64,000 bases of DNA from Aselliscus stoliczkanus (GCA_033961575.1 CM066740.1:92611117-92675116), one strand, 5' to 3'. Shown: positions 46,490-58,870, numbered from the stretch's first letter. Notes: generated from the letters alone by a model not told the origin. Numbers and translations: made by a program.

Positions 46490-47680
46490 AGGGGCAGGAG
46501 GCGGCTCTGGCCGAGACCCCCAGCTCGGGCTCGGGGGGCGGGCAGGCTCCTGGGAGCAGCAGCCTGAAGGATGTGCAGGGTTTCAGCAGCCAGGGTGCGG
46601 GGTGAGGCTCCGGGAGCGGCCCGGCCGGAGGCGTGGAGCGGGGCCCAGGGAAGGCCCGGGTGTCCAGCTCGCTCCGCAGGACTGCGGGGAAACGCTCGCG
46701 TGACTTGGGGGTGTCGGGGCAAGAGCCTGTCCTCAGCACGAGCGGCGGCCGTGAGGCGGGTGTCTGACGGACGGGCCGGCTGGGCTGCCCACTGTCCGCG
46801 TCAGCGTCTGAGGCAGACTCCGGTCCCAGAGGCCAGCCGCTTATGAGTACCCACCGGGGCGTCGCCTCTCGTGGCAGCAGCCCCACGGAGCTGGCTCGCT
46901 GCTGACCGGAGAGGTCCGAGGCAGCTCTGCCCCTGCCCGGGGCCTGGCTGAGGACTGTGGCTGTGCGGGCAATGGACGGGGCTCAGCGGGGCTGCGGCGG
47001 CTGCGTGCGTCCCAGGCGGCTCCGGAGCCCGGGAGAGGCCAGTGCCCTCGTCTCGGGCTCAGCTGAGTCCAGCTCGTGGCCTGTGGCCACAGGGCCTGGT
47101 CACATCCCGCAGACTTCTTCAGGAACCCACCGCTGGGTCATGCCCGTGGCGGGGTGGCACCCGCCGCCCACCGGATGGCTCTGGGAGCCGGGGGACTGGG
47201 CGACGGCGGCCTGGCGAAGTGGCAGGCGGGCGGCCTGACAGGCCCGGTCGCTGCGGGAGGCGGGAGGCGGCCGTGTGCCGAGGGTGCGGGGCTGGGCCCC
47301 GACGGGCGTAAGGGGACGCTGCACACAACTTCCCGCCCAGAGCTGGAGGGCTCGGGTGGCTGGGCGACGGCTCCCGGAGAGGGGCCCCCACTCAGCCTCA
47401 CAGGGAGCATGGGCTGTGGAGCCGCTGGGACGGGCGCCCCAACAACGTGGGCTCCGTGCCTGAGGGCTGCTGTCACCCCTAGGGCCGGCCGTCCGGCGCG
47501 AAGCGGGACAAGGAGCCCCCAGAGGCGGGCCCTGAGGGCAGGGCCGGGAGCGTGGCCCCGGCGGAACCGCAGCCAAGAGGGAAGGCCCGCGGCCGGCACA
47601 CGCGCAGCAGTTCCCGACGTGGCCAGCAGAGGGCGCCGGGGCTGCACAAACGCGTGCACACAAGCCACACGCACACATGT
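46490..47680. promoter_or_regulatory. CpG-rich block downstream of UBE3C
   Basis: About 1.2 kb is strongly GC-rich with frequent CG dinucleotides (for example around 46.6-46.8 and 47.16-47.6 kb), in contrast to the CpG-poor, A/T-rich 3' UTR end just before it. It could be an orphan CpG island or merely a GC-rich isochore patch. No open frame here resembles a known protein, and no TATA box or exon is convincing. Confidence 0.4.
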
Positions 47681-49303
47681 CTAAGCACACCTGCTCCCTG
47701 TGTGGTTGATGAGGTGGGACTGAGCCCCTCTGAGGGGTCCACACTAACTCCAGGGTCAGAGCTGAATGGCAGGACAGGCGGCGGGGGTGGCAGAGAACTG
47801 TTTCGTGTGGGGGCCCCGCCCGGATGTCTGTGCCCAGACCCCCGGGAGGGGCTTCGACATTTGGGCCTCGCAAGCCTGGGGGGCAAGGCGGGGAGATGTG
47901 ACAGAGACAGGGCTGTGGGGGACTCGGGTCCCGCAGGGCCTCGGCCCGCAGTCCACTCACCGGTCTCTCCCACTAGACAGAGGTTCTGACTTGGGGGGAG
48001 GGACAGGAGACACCTGGCGCCATCTGGGGACCTTGATTGTCAGCTGGGGAAGGGGGGCAGCTGCCTGCGTGTGGCGGGTGGAAGGCAGGGGTGCTGCAGA
48101 CGTCCCACAAAGCGAAGGCTCCCCACAAGGCCGTGGTCAGCCCCAAGGCCCCCCGTGCCCTGCCCAGCCGCCCTGCTCTGCGCCAGAGGGAGGCCCAGGG
48201 CCCCGCCTCCCTGCCTCACCTCTCCCTTGCTGCGCCCGAGATGTCCTCGTCCCAGAGGTGACCCCCTCTTAGACACCAGCAGCGTCTAGTTTTCGCAGGT
48301 GGCCTGAGGCCAGGCCTGGTGGGATTGTAAAACACATTTAATCCGTCGAGTAATTGGAGACCCAGTTTCAATTATTTACATGTTTAGCAAAACCACCAGT
48401 CGCATTAAGCCTGCCGTCTGTGCATGGGAGGCTCAGGCCCTAGAAGTCACCAGCTCGCTGGTGCAGACCCCTGCGGCCGGGCTCCTGGGCCACGTGACAC
48501 TGGCTCATCCGAGGGCCCAGCTGCAGGTGGGCACTTCCCCGAAAGCCCGATGTGTGGGGCGGGCGCCAGCTGCAGGAGCCGGGTGCCGCTGACATGGGAA
48601 TGTGAGGCACCCAGTGACAGCACCTGTTAGCCCGTTTCCCCAAATTGTTTCTCTGGAATTCTCACTTCACTGTGTCCTACGTTTTATCTGGAGCCCAAAG
48701 CAGAGTGTGCAGCGAAGACACCAGCTTCTCAGCCTGTGGCCTGCATCCCACACACGGGGCCAGCACAGGTGGGCAGTGGGTCAGGCCCAGGCGACAGCTT
48801 CCGGGCCCTCCTGCGGGTCACGCTGGGCCTCGCGGCATGGAGGCCGGCCTGGCTGGGGGCCTCAGCCCGGGGTGGGCAGCAGATGGCAGAAGGCACCTGG
48901 GCGGGGTCCAGATGCTAAGATGGCGCAGCTGTCCTCACACACGACGGGCTGTGTGACGTCCCCCCTGGGGTGCTGGTGGGCGAGCTGCCCAGAGTCACCC
49001 CTGAGAGCCCCCCCCCCCAGTCTCCCTGGGAGCAAGGCCCGTGTGTGCTGGGGCTGGTTTCTGAAGGCTGGGGCTGCCGGGCTGCACGTGGACATGCTCC
49101 ACGCGGCCCTGATGGGTGCGAGGCCGAGGCAATGGCAGAGTGACGCCCGGGCATCAGGAGGCAGGACGGCTTCCCGCCGCAGCCATGCCGCCTGCCTGGC
49201 CTCTGAGTCTGAGCTGGGGCCCAGGAGAGGCTCCGCTCAGCAAGACAGGCCTGGGCCCACCCTCCTGGGGTCCCCACTCGCAGGGCCCAGTTCCCCCTCC
49301 CCT

Positions 49304-49315
49304 GCGCGCGCGCGT

Positions 49316-49354
<39 letters not shown>
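49304..49354. repeat. (CG)n-(CA)n alternating purine-pyrimidine tract
   Basis: A GCGCGCGCGTGCG stretch runs directly into about 18 CA units, so roughly 50 bp strictly alternate purine and pyrimidine. The Thr-His-repeat open frame across it (48602-49771) is an artefact. Confidence 0.95.
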
Positions 49355-49356
<2 letters not shown>

Positions 49357-50049
49357 ATGCTTCCAGAAGGCAGGGGACTTCGGGGAGGTGCCGACACACT
49401 CCCAGCTCTTAGCTCAGCCTGTGCATCAGGAGGATGGCCCAGGGCCTGGCCACGGTGACAGCCCCACACAGAACCTGCAGTGTCCCCTCTGCTGGTCCCA
49501 GGGCCTGGCAGCCCTCTGGTGGCTTCCTACAGAAATCAATAGCACATCCATTCAAAGTAGGCAGGATCAAGGTCAAAGAGGTCAGAGTTTGGTCCGCTGT
49601 AAGGACCCAGGCGGACCCGGGAGCCCGCGTGAGCGCAGCTGTGCTGGCTCCTGTGCAGGTGAGAAGGGACAGGGCTTCGGGCGGGTGGGAGCAAGGGAGC
49701 ACTCCGCACCCCCCAAAACAGGTGCAGGAAGAGCAGCGTGGAGGCCTGTTTATTATTCATGCCCCAGCTGAGGCTCCCTAAGCAGCCAAGACCGGCAAGC
49801 AGCCTCCCATCCGATAACGGGGCACCCGCCCCAGGAGGCGGGGTGGCAGTGGGGAAGACGGAGCATGGAAAAGCCCCTGCAGGGTCTAGAACATTCCAGA
49901 ACGTCTGTGCATGTCCTGGGACGTGGCCCTCATTCAGGACAAGACCGGTGAGCTGGATGGGCAGGATCAGACTGGCCCTCCGGGGCCGGGCTGAAGGCTG
50001 GGGTTCAGCTCCGTCCACAGCCTTGGCGGGGGAGGCAGAGCAGGAAAGC

Positions 50050-50200
50050 ACAGCGTGGCCCGATCACTGCAGGGCCATTGACTCAGCTGCTCTGTGCCTC
50101 AGTTTCCCTTCTGTCATATGGCGAGAAGACCCACCCGCAGGCTGGTCGTGCGGATCTGTGAAGACAGACCTAGAACGCTGCACAGCAGCTGGTCCAGCGG
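50050..50200 (+). repeat. MIR-like SINE relic
   Basis: GATCACTGCAGGGCCATTGA, CTGTGCCTCAGTTTCCCTTC, then TGTCATATGGCGAGAA match the MIR core order. Confidence 0.6.
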
Positions 50201-51121
50201 CGGCCCTGTTAGGAAGGGACCCGCGGCCTCGGCCGGCAGCACCTCGCCCTGCAGGCTCTCCGGGCGGGCGGCACGCCCCGGGTGAATCAGGGCTGCAGCT
50301 GGCCCAGGCGGGGCCTCAGACTCGGTGACCTCATGGCGTTGTCTTTAATTGCTCTGCCGCTCCTGTGCCCTGCAGAGGGGCACCCCAGGCGGTCGTTCCG
50401 AGGCTGTGTGCTGCCTGACGCCAGGAGGCTGTCTCCCAGGCCTGGAGTTCCCGCCCTGCCTGGCTGGCTGTGTCCCCTTGCTGCCGTCCTGCACCCACCC
50501 CATGCCCAGGGAACCCTCTTCCTTCCAGGCCTGTGTACTCAGCACGCCTTATCGGCCACTTACTCAGGGATATGGCAGATAACCCGCCTAGCCTGCTGCC
50601 GTCCTGTTCTAGCTACCTGGTCACAGCCATCGCCACCCTTGTGTCTTCCTGGAGGGCAGGGCCATGTCCACTCACTTCCCATCCCAGGGCCTCACCCAGC
50701 ACTAGACATTGTCAGAGTTCACGAAACGTTTGTTGAGTGAACAAGGGACCTGTTATAGCCGGGGGTGGGGCGGTGGACAGCTGGAAATGAGGGTGGTGAC
50801 AGGGCGCGGGTGGCCCTTTAATCACAGGTTCCTGGCTGATGGTCATCTTCAAGATGTGGGAATGAGAAGTCAGAATTCCTGAGAGCTCTCGGATTCCTGA
50901 AATCATACGTTCGTCTGTTGTTTTTCTGTACCACTGTATTTTCATGTCTTTAATATTGATCGCCTGTGTAAGAGTGAGTCATTTTTCTGCGATAGGGTCA
51001 TTCTAACAGTTTTAGGGCTTTTCTGTTTTAAAAAGACATAAGTGCATGGCTCACTGGGATTTAACACAGTTCCGGCACGAGTTTGATTATGTCCTTTATC
51101 TTTTCTTAAAATATTTGCACA

Positions 51122-51224
51122 GGGCCGGCCGAGTGGCGCGGTGGTTAAGCGCTGGCTTGGGAAGCCAGCGGCCCCGGTTCGGTCCCACATATGAGGGCCA
51201 GTGACACTGCCCTCAGAAAAAAAA
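51122..51224 (+). repeat. Short tRNA-head SINE
   Basis: A near-consensus copy. The flanks AAATATTTGCACA and AAATACTTGCACA differ at one base, so the insertion is moderately young. Confidence 0.95.
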
Positions 51225-51945
51225 AAATACTTGCACATTCCTTGGACTGCATTCTTTACGATGGACACCTGAAAAGCCGTTTCATGAGGAATATGAGGTT
51301 TAGCGGCTCCGGAGCCGGGGAGCCTTCACATGTGTGACACTCCACCTGCCAGCAAGGTTAGCACCCACACTGCCCTCCCCGACTGCACGTCATTCCGGGA
51401 CACCACCAGGGACCTGGAGACTGTCCCTGGGGAGTGGCTGTTCAGTGCTGGGTTTGTGTGCAGCGGTGACTCGCCACGCACAGGCTGTCCACTCGCTCAG
51501 GTAGTGACACAACTCCTGCAGGCTGTGGCCGGCTGTCCCGCTACGACTGGCTGCCTGAAAACGTCCTTTCCCCAGCTCCTCACGCGGCCATGCCTTTATG
51601 TCAATGATTAAGTTATGATTCTAGCAGAATTCTAGTCCTTTTTCCTGTTTTACCAATTTCTCAACTGAATTTTCTCAGGATTCAGAAAAACACGTATTTC
51701 CCAAGAGCTGCTGGGAAACAGGTTCTCAGGGAAACACATCTTGGAGACCAGGCCTGGATACTGGCCAGGCCCAGGATGATGAGCAGGTCGCCTCGGGCCA
51801 GCGAGGGAATGGCTACAGGTGGGGGCAGCAGAGGCGGACACCGGACAAGCCGTTCAGGTCCCTCCCGGCCCAGGGACTTAACGAGTCCTTCTGTTGGGCA
51901 CAGAGAGGTTCTGTTTAGATACGTTTTGTATCAAAAGCACCATAA

Positions 51946-52080
51946 GGGCTGGCCAAGTGGCTCGGTTGGTTAAGAGCTCGCTCAGGAGTGTGAGATGAGC
52001 TCTGAGCAGCAGCAGTTCGATGCCCAGCCCGAGCTGAGCTGCCAACAGGTAGCAGGATGGCTCAGCTAACAAAAAACAGC
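51946..52080 (+). repeat. VES-like tRNA-derived SINE fragment
   Basis: GGGCTGGCCAAGTGGCTCGG, GTTAAGAGCTCGCTCAGGAG and a B-box-like GCAGTTCGATGCCC are present, with a short A-rich end. It abuts a long SINE in the same orientation. Confidence 0.8.
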
Positions 52081-52088
52081 TCTTTCTT

Positions 52089-52493
52089 GGGCCGGCCGAG
52101 TGGCGCATTGGTTAAGAGCTGGTTTTGGTATGCCAGTGGCCCCGGTTCGGGTCCCACATATGAGGGCCAGTGACACTGCCCTCTACAGCTAAGATGGTGA
52201 ACAACAGCTCCACCTGGAGCTGGGCTGTGCGAGCCCCGGTGACGGTGTAGGCTGCAGCCCCTGCTGCAGTGGGCTGCCATAGGCTACAGTGAGTGGCTGG
52301 CAGGCAGCGTGAGCAGCCAGCAGCCAGTCTGAGCGACCATCCAGAGGCTGGTGATCCATCTGCCTCACCCGAGAAGAGCACAATGACGATACCAAATGGG
52401 CCAGTAAAGCAACGTCCTCCAAAATTAGACTGAAGAACAAAAGGACAGCAACTTGTCTGTTCCCCTTCCCCGGTTCCCCAACACTGTCCCCCA
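52089..52493 (+). repeat. Long T+ SINE, 3'-truncated
   Basis: Head, CTGCCCTCTACAGC junction and body match the other long copies, but the sequence leaves the family at CCCCAACACTGTCCCC, before AATAAA and the A tail. No right-hand duplication is found, so the tail was lost by deletion or never made. Confidence 0.88.
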
Positions 52494-54439
52494 TAGTGTA
52501 GAATTTGCATGCACAACCATTTTTTATCCAGTGATGTGTCCGGTCCACGGGGTTTGGAGACCACTGGCTGCAGACCCAGGAGGGGCCTGGGAGCACCTGG
52601 GCTGAGGCAGCCTGTGCCACTTGGAGGGGTCCCCCACCCAGCGGGCCACACCTGGCCTGACACCGGGGGCCTTGGTGGTCTGCAGGCTGGTTCTGGTCGG
52701 GACTGCAGGCGTGATGCCCCCGGGTGGTGGCCACCAGTGGGTCCCGCCAAGGCAGGAAAGGCGAATTGTTCCCTAAATAAATTGTTCCCGATTTCCTACG
52801 AAAGTTCTAAGAAGTGGACACTCGTTTCTCTGAGACAGGTGCTCTGCTCTTCAAACTGCTGCCCTAACAGCTGGTCCCCCAATGCAGACGCTCCCCGCCT
52901 TTCCCAGCCCATCACCGACTGTGTCTCAACGTATCCCCTGGGCTCCCTCCCCCTGGGGCCTGGCAGCTCGTCCACCTGGAGCCCTCGAGGGCCCACACTC
53001 CTTGTCTTGCCGCGAGGGGCCGGCCGTGTAGGCAGTGGTGACCACTGCGAATTGTGAACGGGGTCTCTACCCTCTTCTTGGGCCCTGGGTTCAGACCTGC
53101 CCACGCCGCCCAGCCGCTCCCAGGAGAGGTGCTGTGCTTTCCCCTGGACACACCTGGAGAGCCCAAGGGCCTGCTCAGGCCATCGGCAGAGGCACACCTG
53201 CACAAGCAGACTGCACAGGTGACCCAGTGCGTGCCGGAGAGCCAGCATCTTCCATGGCAGGCCCCCAGCACACCCGCCCTTGCTCCGGAGCGAGTCCCTG
53301 CCATCCCCAAGGCTGATGCTCTTCAAGCGTGCTCGATGAGACCGCCTGACCCAGCGGCCGTCAGGGTCTCTGCTCCCAGGACGTGCAGAAACAGGAGCCA
53401 CCCAGGGAGGGCTGCCTCCCGACAGAAGGACCCGGCGGATTTTAAGTGTTACCGGGAGGGAGGTGTGGGTTTTGCTGGGCTGTCACCTGACATTTGGGAG
53501 CAAGGCCGTGTGTGGTCAGTACTGGGCGCAGGCGTCACTGCTGGCTCCTTACAACCCCCGAGAGCCGGATCCTAAGCAGCAGGGGCGCCTTGAGAGCCCT
53601 GTCTGCCCTGGCACCGCCCTGCGGCCAGCTCACCGTCCAGGCGCTTCTCTGGGAAGTCGGGGAACCCTGTGCCACGCCGCAGACCTGCGCTCTGGGAAAT
53701 GCCGGGCCCCTCCCAGCTGTGCAGCCAAGCCTCCGACCTGAATGGGGCCTCTGTCAGGCACATGGCAGAGCCTGCTGGTTCTTGCTAACCTGTGGATGAC
53801 CGACAGCCCCCAGGCCCCGGGAGACGTCCCCCAGGACACGGTGATGGGCGGGGCGGCGGCCCCTCCCGCCCTGGCCGGGACACAGGCAGGGCCTCAGCCG
53901 GTCTGGTTTGTGGGCAGGAGGGCAGGCGGCGAGGGTGGAGCCGGTGGAGCCGGACGGTGGCATGAGTCAGGGCCGGACGGGCAGACAGGTTTGCCTGCTG
54001 TGCAGATGGCAGCCTAGGGATGGTGGGCGTGTCGCCCAGCAGGAAGCCAGAGCCGCCCGCAAGGGCCTGTGTCCCCACTATCACCCCATCGGCGGGCTCT
54101 GTGCCTGCAAGCCCACCATCCATCTCGTGGAGCTGCGGCTTCAGAGGCTCCAGGTGAAGATGCAGCTGTGTCCCCCCGGACGCAGGCATAAGCCGTCCTG
54201 GGTGTCCCCTGGAACGCCTGCCACTTGGAGGGAGACCTCGAGGCTGGCCCAGTGGGCGCCCTGGGGCGAGGGGGCGGGGCTCCGGCGCAGGTTCCTGCCC
54301 CATGCACCTGTTTGGCCAAGGCCTGGGTCCGGGAGCGCCTCGGTTTTCTGACGGGGACACGAGGTTGCTGTGAGGAGCAGTGGTCATTGCTGCGAGGACC
54401 ACAGGCGGCTGAGGGAGGGAGGGTGCCGGGTGGGTGCTG

Positions 54440-54870
54440 CCAGGGCGCCACGGTCCGTCTGGGCAAGGTCGCTCTGCCACAGGGTCAGAGCACAGAAGGA
54501 CGTGGACGAAGGGGGTCCAAATGGATCCCCAAGTGACCTGGCCCGAACCGGAAGGACACTGTGACACCCTCCGCGACCCAGCCAGGCGCGAAAGGACAGA
54601 TCCTGTGGGATCCCACTCCTGGGCGGTCCCCGGAGGAGTCAGACGCCCAGGGACGAGAGGAGCACAGGGGTTCCCAGGGGCCGGGGGAGGGGTGCGTGTT
54701 TCATGGGGACGGAGTTCATCTGGGAAGATGGGAAGTTCTGGAGACGAGGGAGGTGATGGCAGCACAATGTGTGCTCAGGGCCCCTGGACGGGGCCCTCGA
54801 AACGGGCGACATGGTAAGCTTTATGTCATGTGTGCTTTACTGCAGCAAAAAGCATCCAGAGGTAAAGATG
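54440..54870 (+). mobile_element. L1 3'-UTR fragment
   Basis: TCCTGTGGGATCCCACTCCT, TTCCCAGGGGCCGGGGGAGG, CATCTGGGAAGATGGGAAGT, TTCTGGAGACGAGGGAGGTG and GTAAGCTTTATGTCATGTGT follow the L1 3' UTR order. It is CpG-mutated and GC-shifted. Confidence 0.75.
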
Positions 54871-55498
54871 CAAAACAGATCTGCGGGTGAGTAGAGCTGG
54901 AGGGGCCGGTGGGGCCGGGGGAGGCCACGTCCCACTTTGGAGGAACTGCTGTGAGAAGGTCTGGCGAGGAGGGGCACGTCCCCGGTGCAGGTGACGCGGC
55001 TGCCTGAGGTCGGGGTGGCCCTGAGAGCAGGGGGAGCGAGGCTCGTTGGGGCCTGGTGCCATCCGAGCTGTCACCTCAGCAGGCCCGCGCTGTGAATCGG
55101 GGTGTCTGGGGAACTCCGGCTCAGAGGGGCGCAGCCTGGCATCACAAGAGTAAAGTGCACATGGCCCCACGTCCCATTTCCAGCCATCTACCCTGCAGAC
55201 AGCCTTGGGCATTTGCTCCGTGAGCGGGTCAGGGCCGTCCCAGGTGGCCGCAGGCTATGGCAGTGAAGCCAGAGGGCCGCCGAGAGGAAGCATCGCCCCA
55301 CCGGGCAGCAGGTGGACAACACGGGCGGATGAGCCCGAGTGGTCAGACACACTGCAGGACTGTCCTCCACGGCCTTCTCCCTCGCGTGTCCCTCTAAGGG
55401 CAGATAAGAGACAACTGACCACGACTGCCTTTGAGTGGAGGTCTCATCCTGTTTGCATATTTACTTTGAGCTTTGTTATTGTAACAATATAAAGCATT

Positions 55499-55603
55499 TT
55501 TTTTTTTTTTAGGGCAGTGTCACTGGCCCTCATATGTGGGACCCGAACCGGGGCCGCTTGCTCCCCAATCCAGCGCTTAACCACCGCACCACTCAGCCAG
55601 CCC
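55499..55603 (-). repeat. Short tRNA-head SINE
   Basis: Minus-strand head GGCTGGCTGAGTGGTGCGG, reversed CACTGCCCT and poly(A). A short duplication TAAAGCATT flanks it (55490-55498 and 55604-55612). Confidence 0.93.
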
Positions 55604-55745
55604 TAAAGCATTGTTTTTAAAAGACATTTTTTTAAAAAGGACATAATGGCAAAGACACACGTGACATTACAGGTGAAGATGTCGCGCTGTGAACCAAACG
55701 CCCCACGTCTGCAGTGCCTGTGACGGGACCCGCTGCAAGCCAGCC

Positions 55746-55885
55746 TGTGTGAGTGTGTGTGCACACGCATGTGTGTATATGTGGGTGTGTACACATGTGT
55801 GTGTGAGTGTTGTGTGAATACATACATGCGGGTACGTGCATGGGAGTGTGTATGTGTGAATTGTACGAGTGACGTGTGTGTACCT
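55746..55885. repeat. Imperfect (GT)n-rich tract
   Basis: About 140 bp of degenerate GT/GTGTAT/GAGTGT repeats (old microsatellite). Antisense Thr-His open frames are artefacts. Confidence 0.85.
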
Positions 55886-57198
55886 GTGGCCCAGCCCTGT
55901 CCTGGAGGAAAGCTGTTTGTGGGGTCACGGGGAGAAAGGGCTCATGTTCTGTGAGCCGGCCCCATCTCCCCTCACCTGTAGGCACCTGTGCCGGGAGCTC
56001 GGAGCTTCACGTCCGCACTGCGGAGGGCACAGCCACAGCCGGCGGAGGGCGCAGCCACAGGAAGGGCTGCGAGGGTCCCGGACGGCGGTACCTGGCGCAA
56101 GTGGGCGCTGACCTGGGTCTCGCTGCCTCCGCCCTCAGTGGGAAAGACGCCATGGGGGATTCCAGGACAGGCCCAGGAACCGCAGTCCCGGGCCGGGCTG
56201 CCTCCCGTGGGCCAGGCGAGCCCTCCAGGGAGGCTGGTGGAGCCTGCAGGCCCTTTGCTAACACGGGGCTGCGCGCTCTGCTGGCCCAGGTGGGCCTTGT
56301 GCTCCGCCCCAGACCTGCAGACCCCGGGCTGTACGAAGGGCCGCCGTCTGGGTCCACATCTGGTTCCGACTCGGGGTTGACTGGGCCCGGTGATCACAGG
56401 GTCATTGCTTTAACCCACCGATCGTCCTTGACACTGACAAGGACTTGCACTTTAACTCTCTTGTGTCAGAGGAACCCCAGGCCACAATGCCCCACGTCCT
56501 GGTTCACCGCGGCGCCCAGCCCTCCCAGGGCCACACACTGAAAGTCCCCACGAAGCCTCGGTCACAGGAGTGAAGGCAGGCAGGGCGCCTCCCGTGAAGA
56601 GGGAGTTGGGGAGGTGAGTAGATGGGGGCCTGTCCCGTCTGTGACCGCCTTCCTCGGGCCCCTCCCACTGAGTCTCCTCAGCGGAGCCTGCGGTCTGGGA
56701 CTGAGGCGGTTGGTGACTCTTAGGGAGTGTCCCGGGGCCCTCTTCCTTCTCCCAGTCGGCAAGCTCAGAGTTCCCCAGAGATGGCAGGAAGTTTTTGTGA
56801 AGCCAAAACACACAGACATTTCCCAGCAGAAAACCCCAGGGCTCAACTGGCGAGCATGTTTCCGCATGAGGCCAGAAACTCCCTTATTTGGGAACCCCCA
56901 GGCCACGCTGAGGGGACTTCCGTTCACATCCTTGGGGAGAGAGCTGCCACACAGGAGCCACCTCTCGGCCGGCAAGCAGAGGCCACTGTGGGGCTAGGTC
57001 ATGGTCGCAGTCACTGCGCCAGCCCTGGGCCCCACAGCAAAATGCCCAGCGTCTTGCCAAGGCATTTATAGCATGACATGGTGCCTTTAATGAGTCGGAA
57101 ACGTGCATGGCACATCCGTAGTCTGAGTGTGAGAACCATGTTTAACACCCCTCAGGTAACAGCAATTATATTTGGTTATTTATTAAAAGACAATTCCA

Positions 57199-57381
57199 GG
57201 GGCGGCCGGATGGCTCAGGTGGATAGAGCGCAGTGCTCATGGCACCGGGGTTGCCGGTTCGATTCCCATATGGGCCAGGGGGCTGCACCCTCCACAACTA
57301 GATTGGGGACGGCTGCTTGACTTGGAGCCGATGGGTCCTGGAGGGACACACTGTTCCCCAATAAAATTTATAAAAAAAAAA
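57199..57381 (+). repeat. VES-like T+ SINE
   Basis: Begins GGGCGGCCGGATGGCTCAGG, B box GCCGGTTCGATTCCC, then CCACAACTAGATTGGGGAC and a CCCCAATAAAATTTATA tail with poly(A). An exact duplication AAAGACAATTCCA flanks it. It shares the tail but not the head with the long family. Confidence 0.93.
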
Positions 57382-57445
57382 AAAAAGACAATTCCAAGGC
57401 GCCTGAAAACCAGTATAGATTCACTACCATTTAAAAATGAGTTTG

Positions 57446-57575
57446 GGGCCGGCCGAGTGGCGCGGTGGTTAAGCGCTGGCTTGGGAGGCCAGCAGCCCCG
57501 GTTCGGGTCCCACACATGAGGGCCAGTGACACTGCCCTCAAAAAAAAATCAATCAATCAATAAATAAATAAAAAT
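57446..57575 (+). repeat. Short tRNA-head SINE
   Basis: Near-consensus head and CACTGCCCTC end, with a complex A-rich tail (AATC and AATA repeats). Exact duplication AAAAATGAGTTTG (57433-57445 and 57576-57588). Confidence 0.94.
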
Positions 57576-57775
57576 AAAAATGAGTTTGTACTTTGTTCAT
57601 TAGAACAGCATACAACATTTCGTGTCCTAATTGTAGGATGCGTCCTGTCACCCACAGTCCAAGCCGGCTGTGTGCATGAGTTTGCAGGTCCTTGGCTGTC
57701 TTCTGGCCTATGGTCCACCAGGGGTCCCCCGACCCGGCAGCCCCAGGAAGCACCGAGAGGCCATCTTCACTGGCC

Positions 57776-58204
57776 TGTTGGGGGTTGAATTGTGTCTCGC
57801 TCCCCACCCACCGCTGAGAAAGATATGTGGACGCCCCAGTACCTGTGAAGGGGGCTTGATTTTAAAATAAGGTCTTTTCAGTGATCAAGTTAAGATGGTC
57901 ACACTGGATTAGACTGGGCGTAAATGCAATGACAGGTGGCCTTATAAAGAGGGAAATTTAGACAGAGACACCGAGGGAGATGACCACAGACAGAGACGGG
58001 AGTGATGCACCCACAAGCCGAGGTTCACGGCCACCACAGAAACAAGGGCGCCGGCGTGGGCTGCTCTCTCCCAGAAAGAGCCGACCCTGGCAGCACCGCG
58101 ATTGCAGATACCTGGATTCCGGGCTTGGAGAGAATGAATTCCTCTTGTCTTACGACGCCCCGGTGTGCTGATTTGTTATGGCCGCCCTAGGAAACTAATA
58201 CGGT
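57776..58204 (+). mobile_element. MLT1/MST-type MaLR LTR
   Basis: TGTTGGGGGTTGAATTGTGT, GAAAGATATGTGGACGCCCC, AAGTTAAGATGGTCACACTG, CAGGTGGCCTTATAAAGAGG, TGGAGTGATGCACC-like and GCCGCCCTAGGAAACTAATA lie in MaLR LTR order. Near full-length, solitary, with no internal gene. Confidence 0.85.
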
Positions 58205-58394
58205 GGCTTTGTGGGTTTTGCTTTTTTATTGAAATAATTGTAGGTTTACATGTGGTTTTGTAAAAAGTAAAACCCGAAAAAGTGGCCCCGTTTCACCAGT
58301 GGTAACAGCTTGCAAAACGATAGCCGTGGACAGCCCAAGCACTGACAGCGACACAACCCACCAGTCTGATTTCAGGTCCCCGGGTCCCCGATTT

Positions 58395-58440
<46 letters not shown>

Positions 58441-58870
58441 TCACGTGCATTACGGCGTTTAATTTGATCACCTGTGTAGGATGGTGCATTCACCGCCCCA
58501 GCACCCACCCCCAGCCCTAACCCCTGGCAGCCACCAGCCCTTTCTCCATTTCCAAAATTTCATCATTTCAAGTGGAATTGCACAGCGTGTGCCCTTCCGG
58601 GATGCTTTTTTCACTCTGCCCAGTCTCTGGACACACCTTCAAGTGTTGCAGGATCCATGGCTCCTTTCCTTAGGTCACAGAGCTGTGCACGGACCGGTTG
58701 GTTTTGCTGACATCTGCTGAGGCATTCTGGGCTGGTTCCAGTTTGGGCCCCAGAAAAATAGAGCTGCTGTAAGCATTTGTGTACCGGTTTTTCTGGGAAG
58801 GTAGTTTGCATTCAGATAAATGCCCAGCACGTTTTTTTGTGTTTTTTTTTCCTGTAACTCCTTGAGTGTG
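58205..58870 (-). mobile_element. Antisense L1 3'-UTR fragment with internal microsatellite
   Basis: GAAATAATTGTAGGTTTACA, GTGGTAACAGCTTGCAAAAC, TTGATCACCTGTGTAGGATG, AACCCCTGGCAGCCACCAGC and CATTTCAAGTGGAATTGCAC follow a reverse L1 3' UTR. It begins right at the end of the MaLR LTR. Confidence 0.8.
58399..58441. repeat. (TG)n-(CG)3 tract
   Basis: About 18 TG units run into GCGCGC, an alternating purine-pyrimidine tract inside antisense L1. Confidence 0.95.

Noticed and set aside
47100..47960. 286-codon minus-strand frame in the CpG-rich block
   Set aside because: Low-complexity composition and several overlapping frames on both strands. No start context, homologue or splice structure.
48602..49771. 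389-codon open frame, the longest in the window
   Set aside because: It is driven by GC-rich composition and crosses a (CA)n tract giving a Thr-His run. There is no domain, no splice context and overlapping frames on both strands.
53785..54765. 326-codon minus-strand open frame
   Set aside because: Pro/Arg/Ser-rich translation of GC-rich DNA, part of it over an L1 3' end. No recognisable domain.
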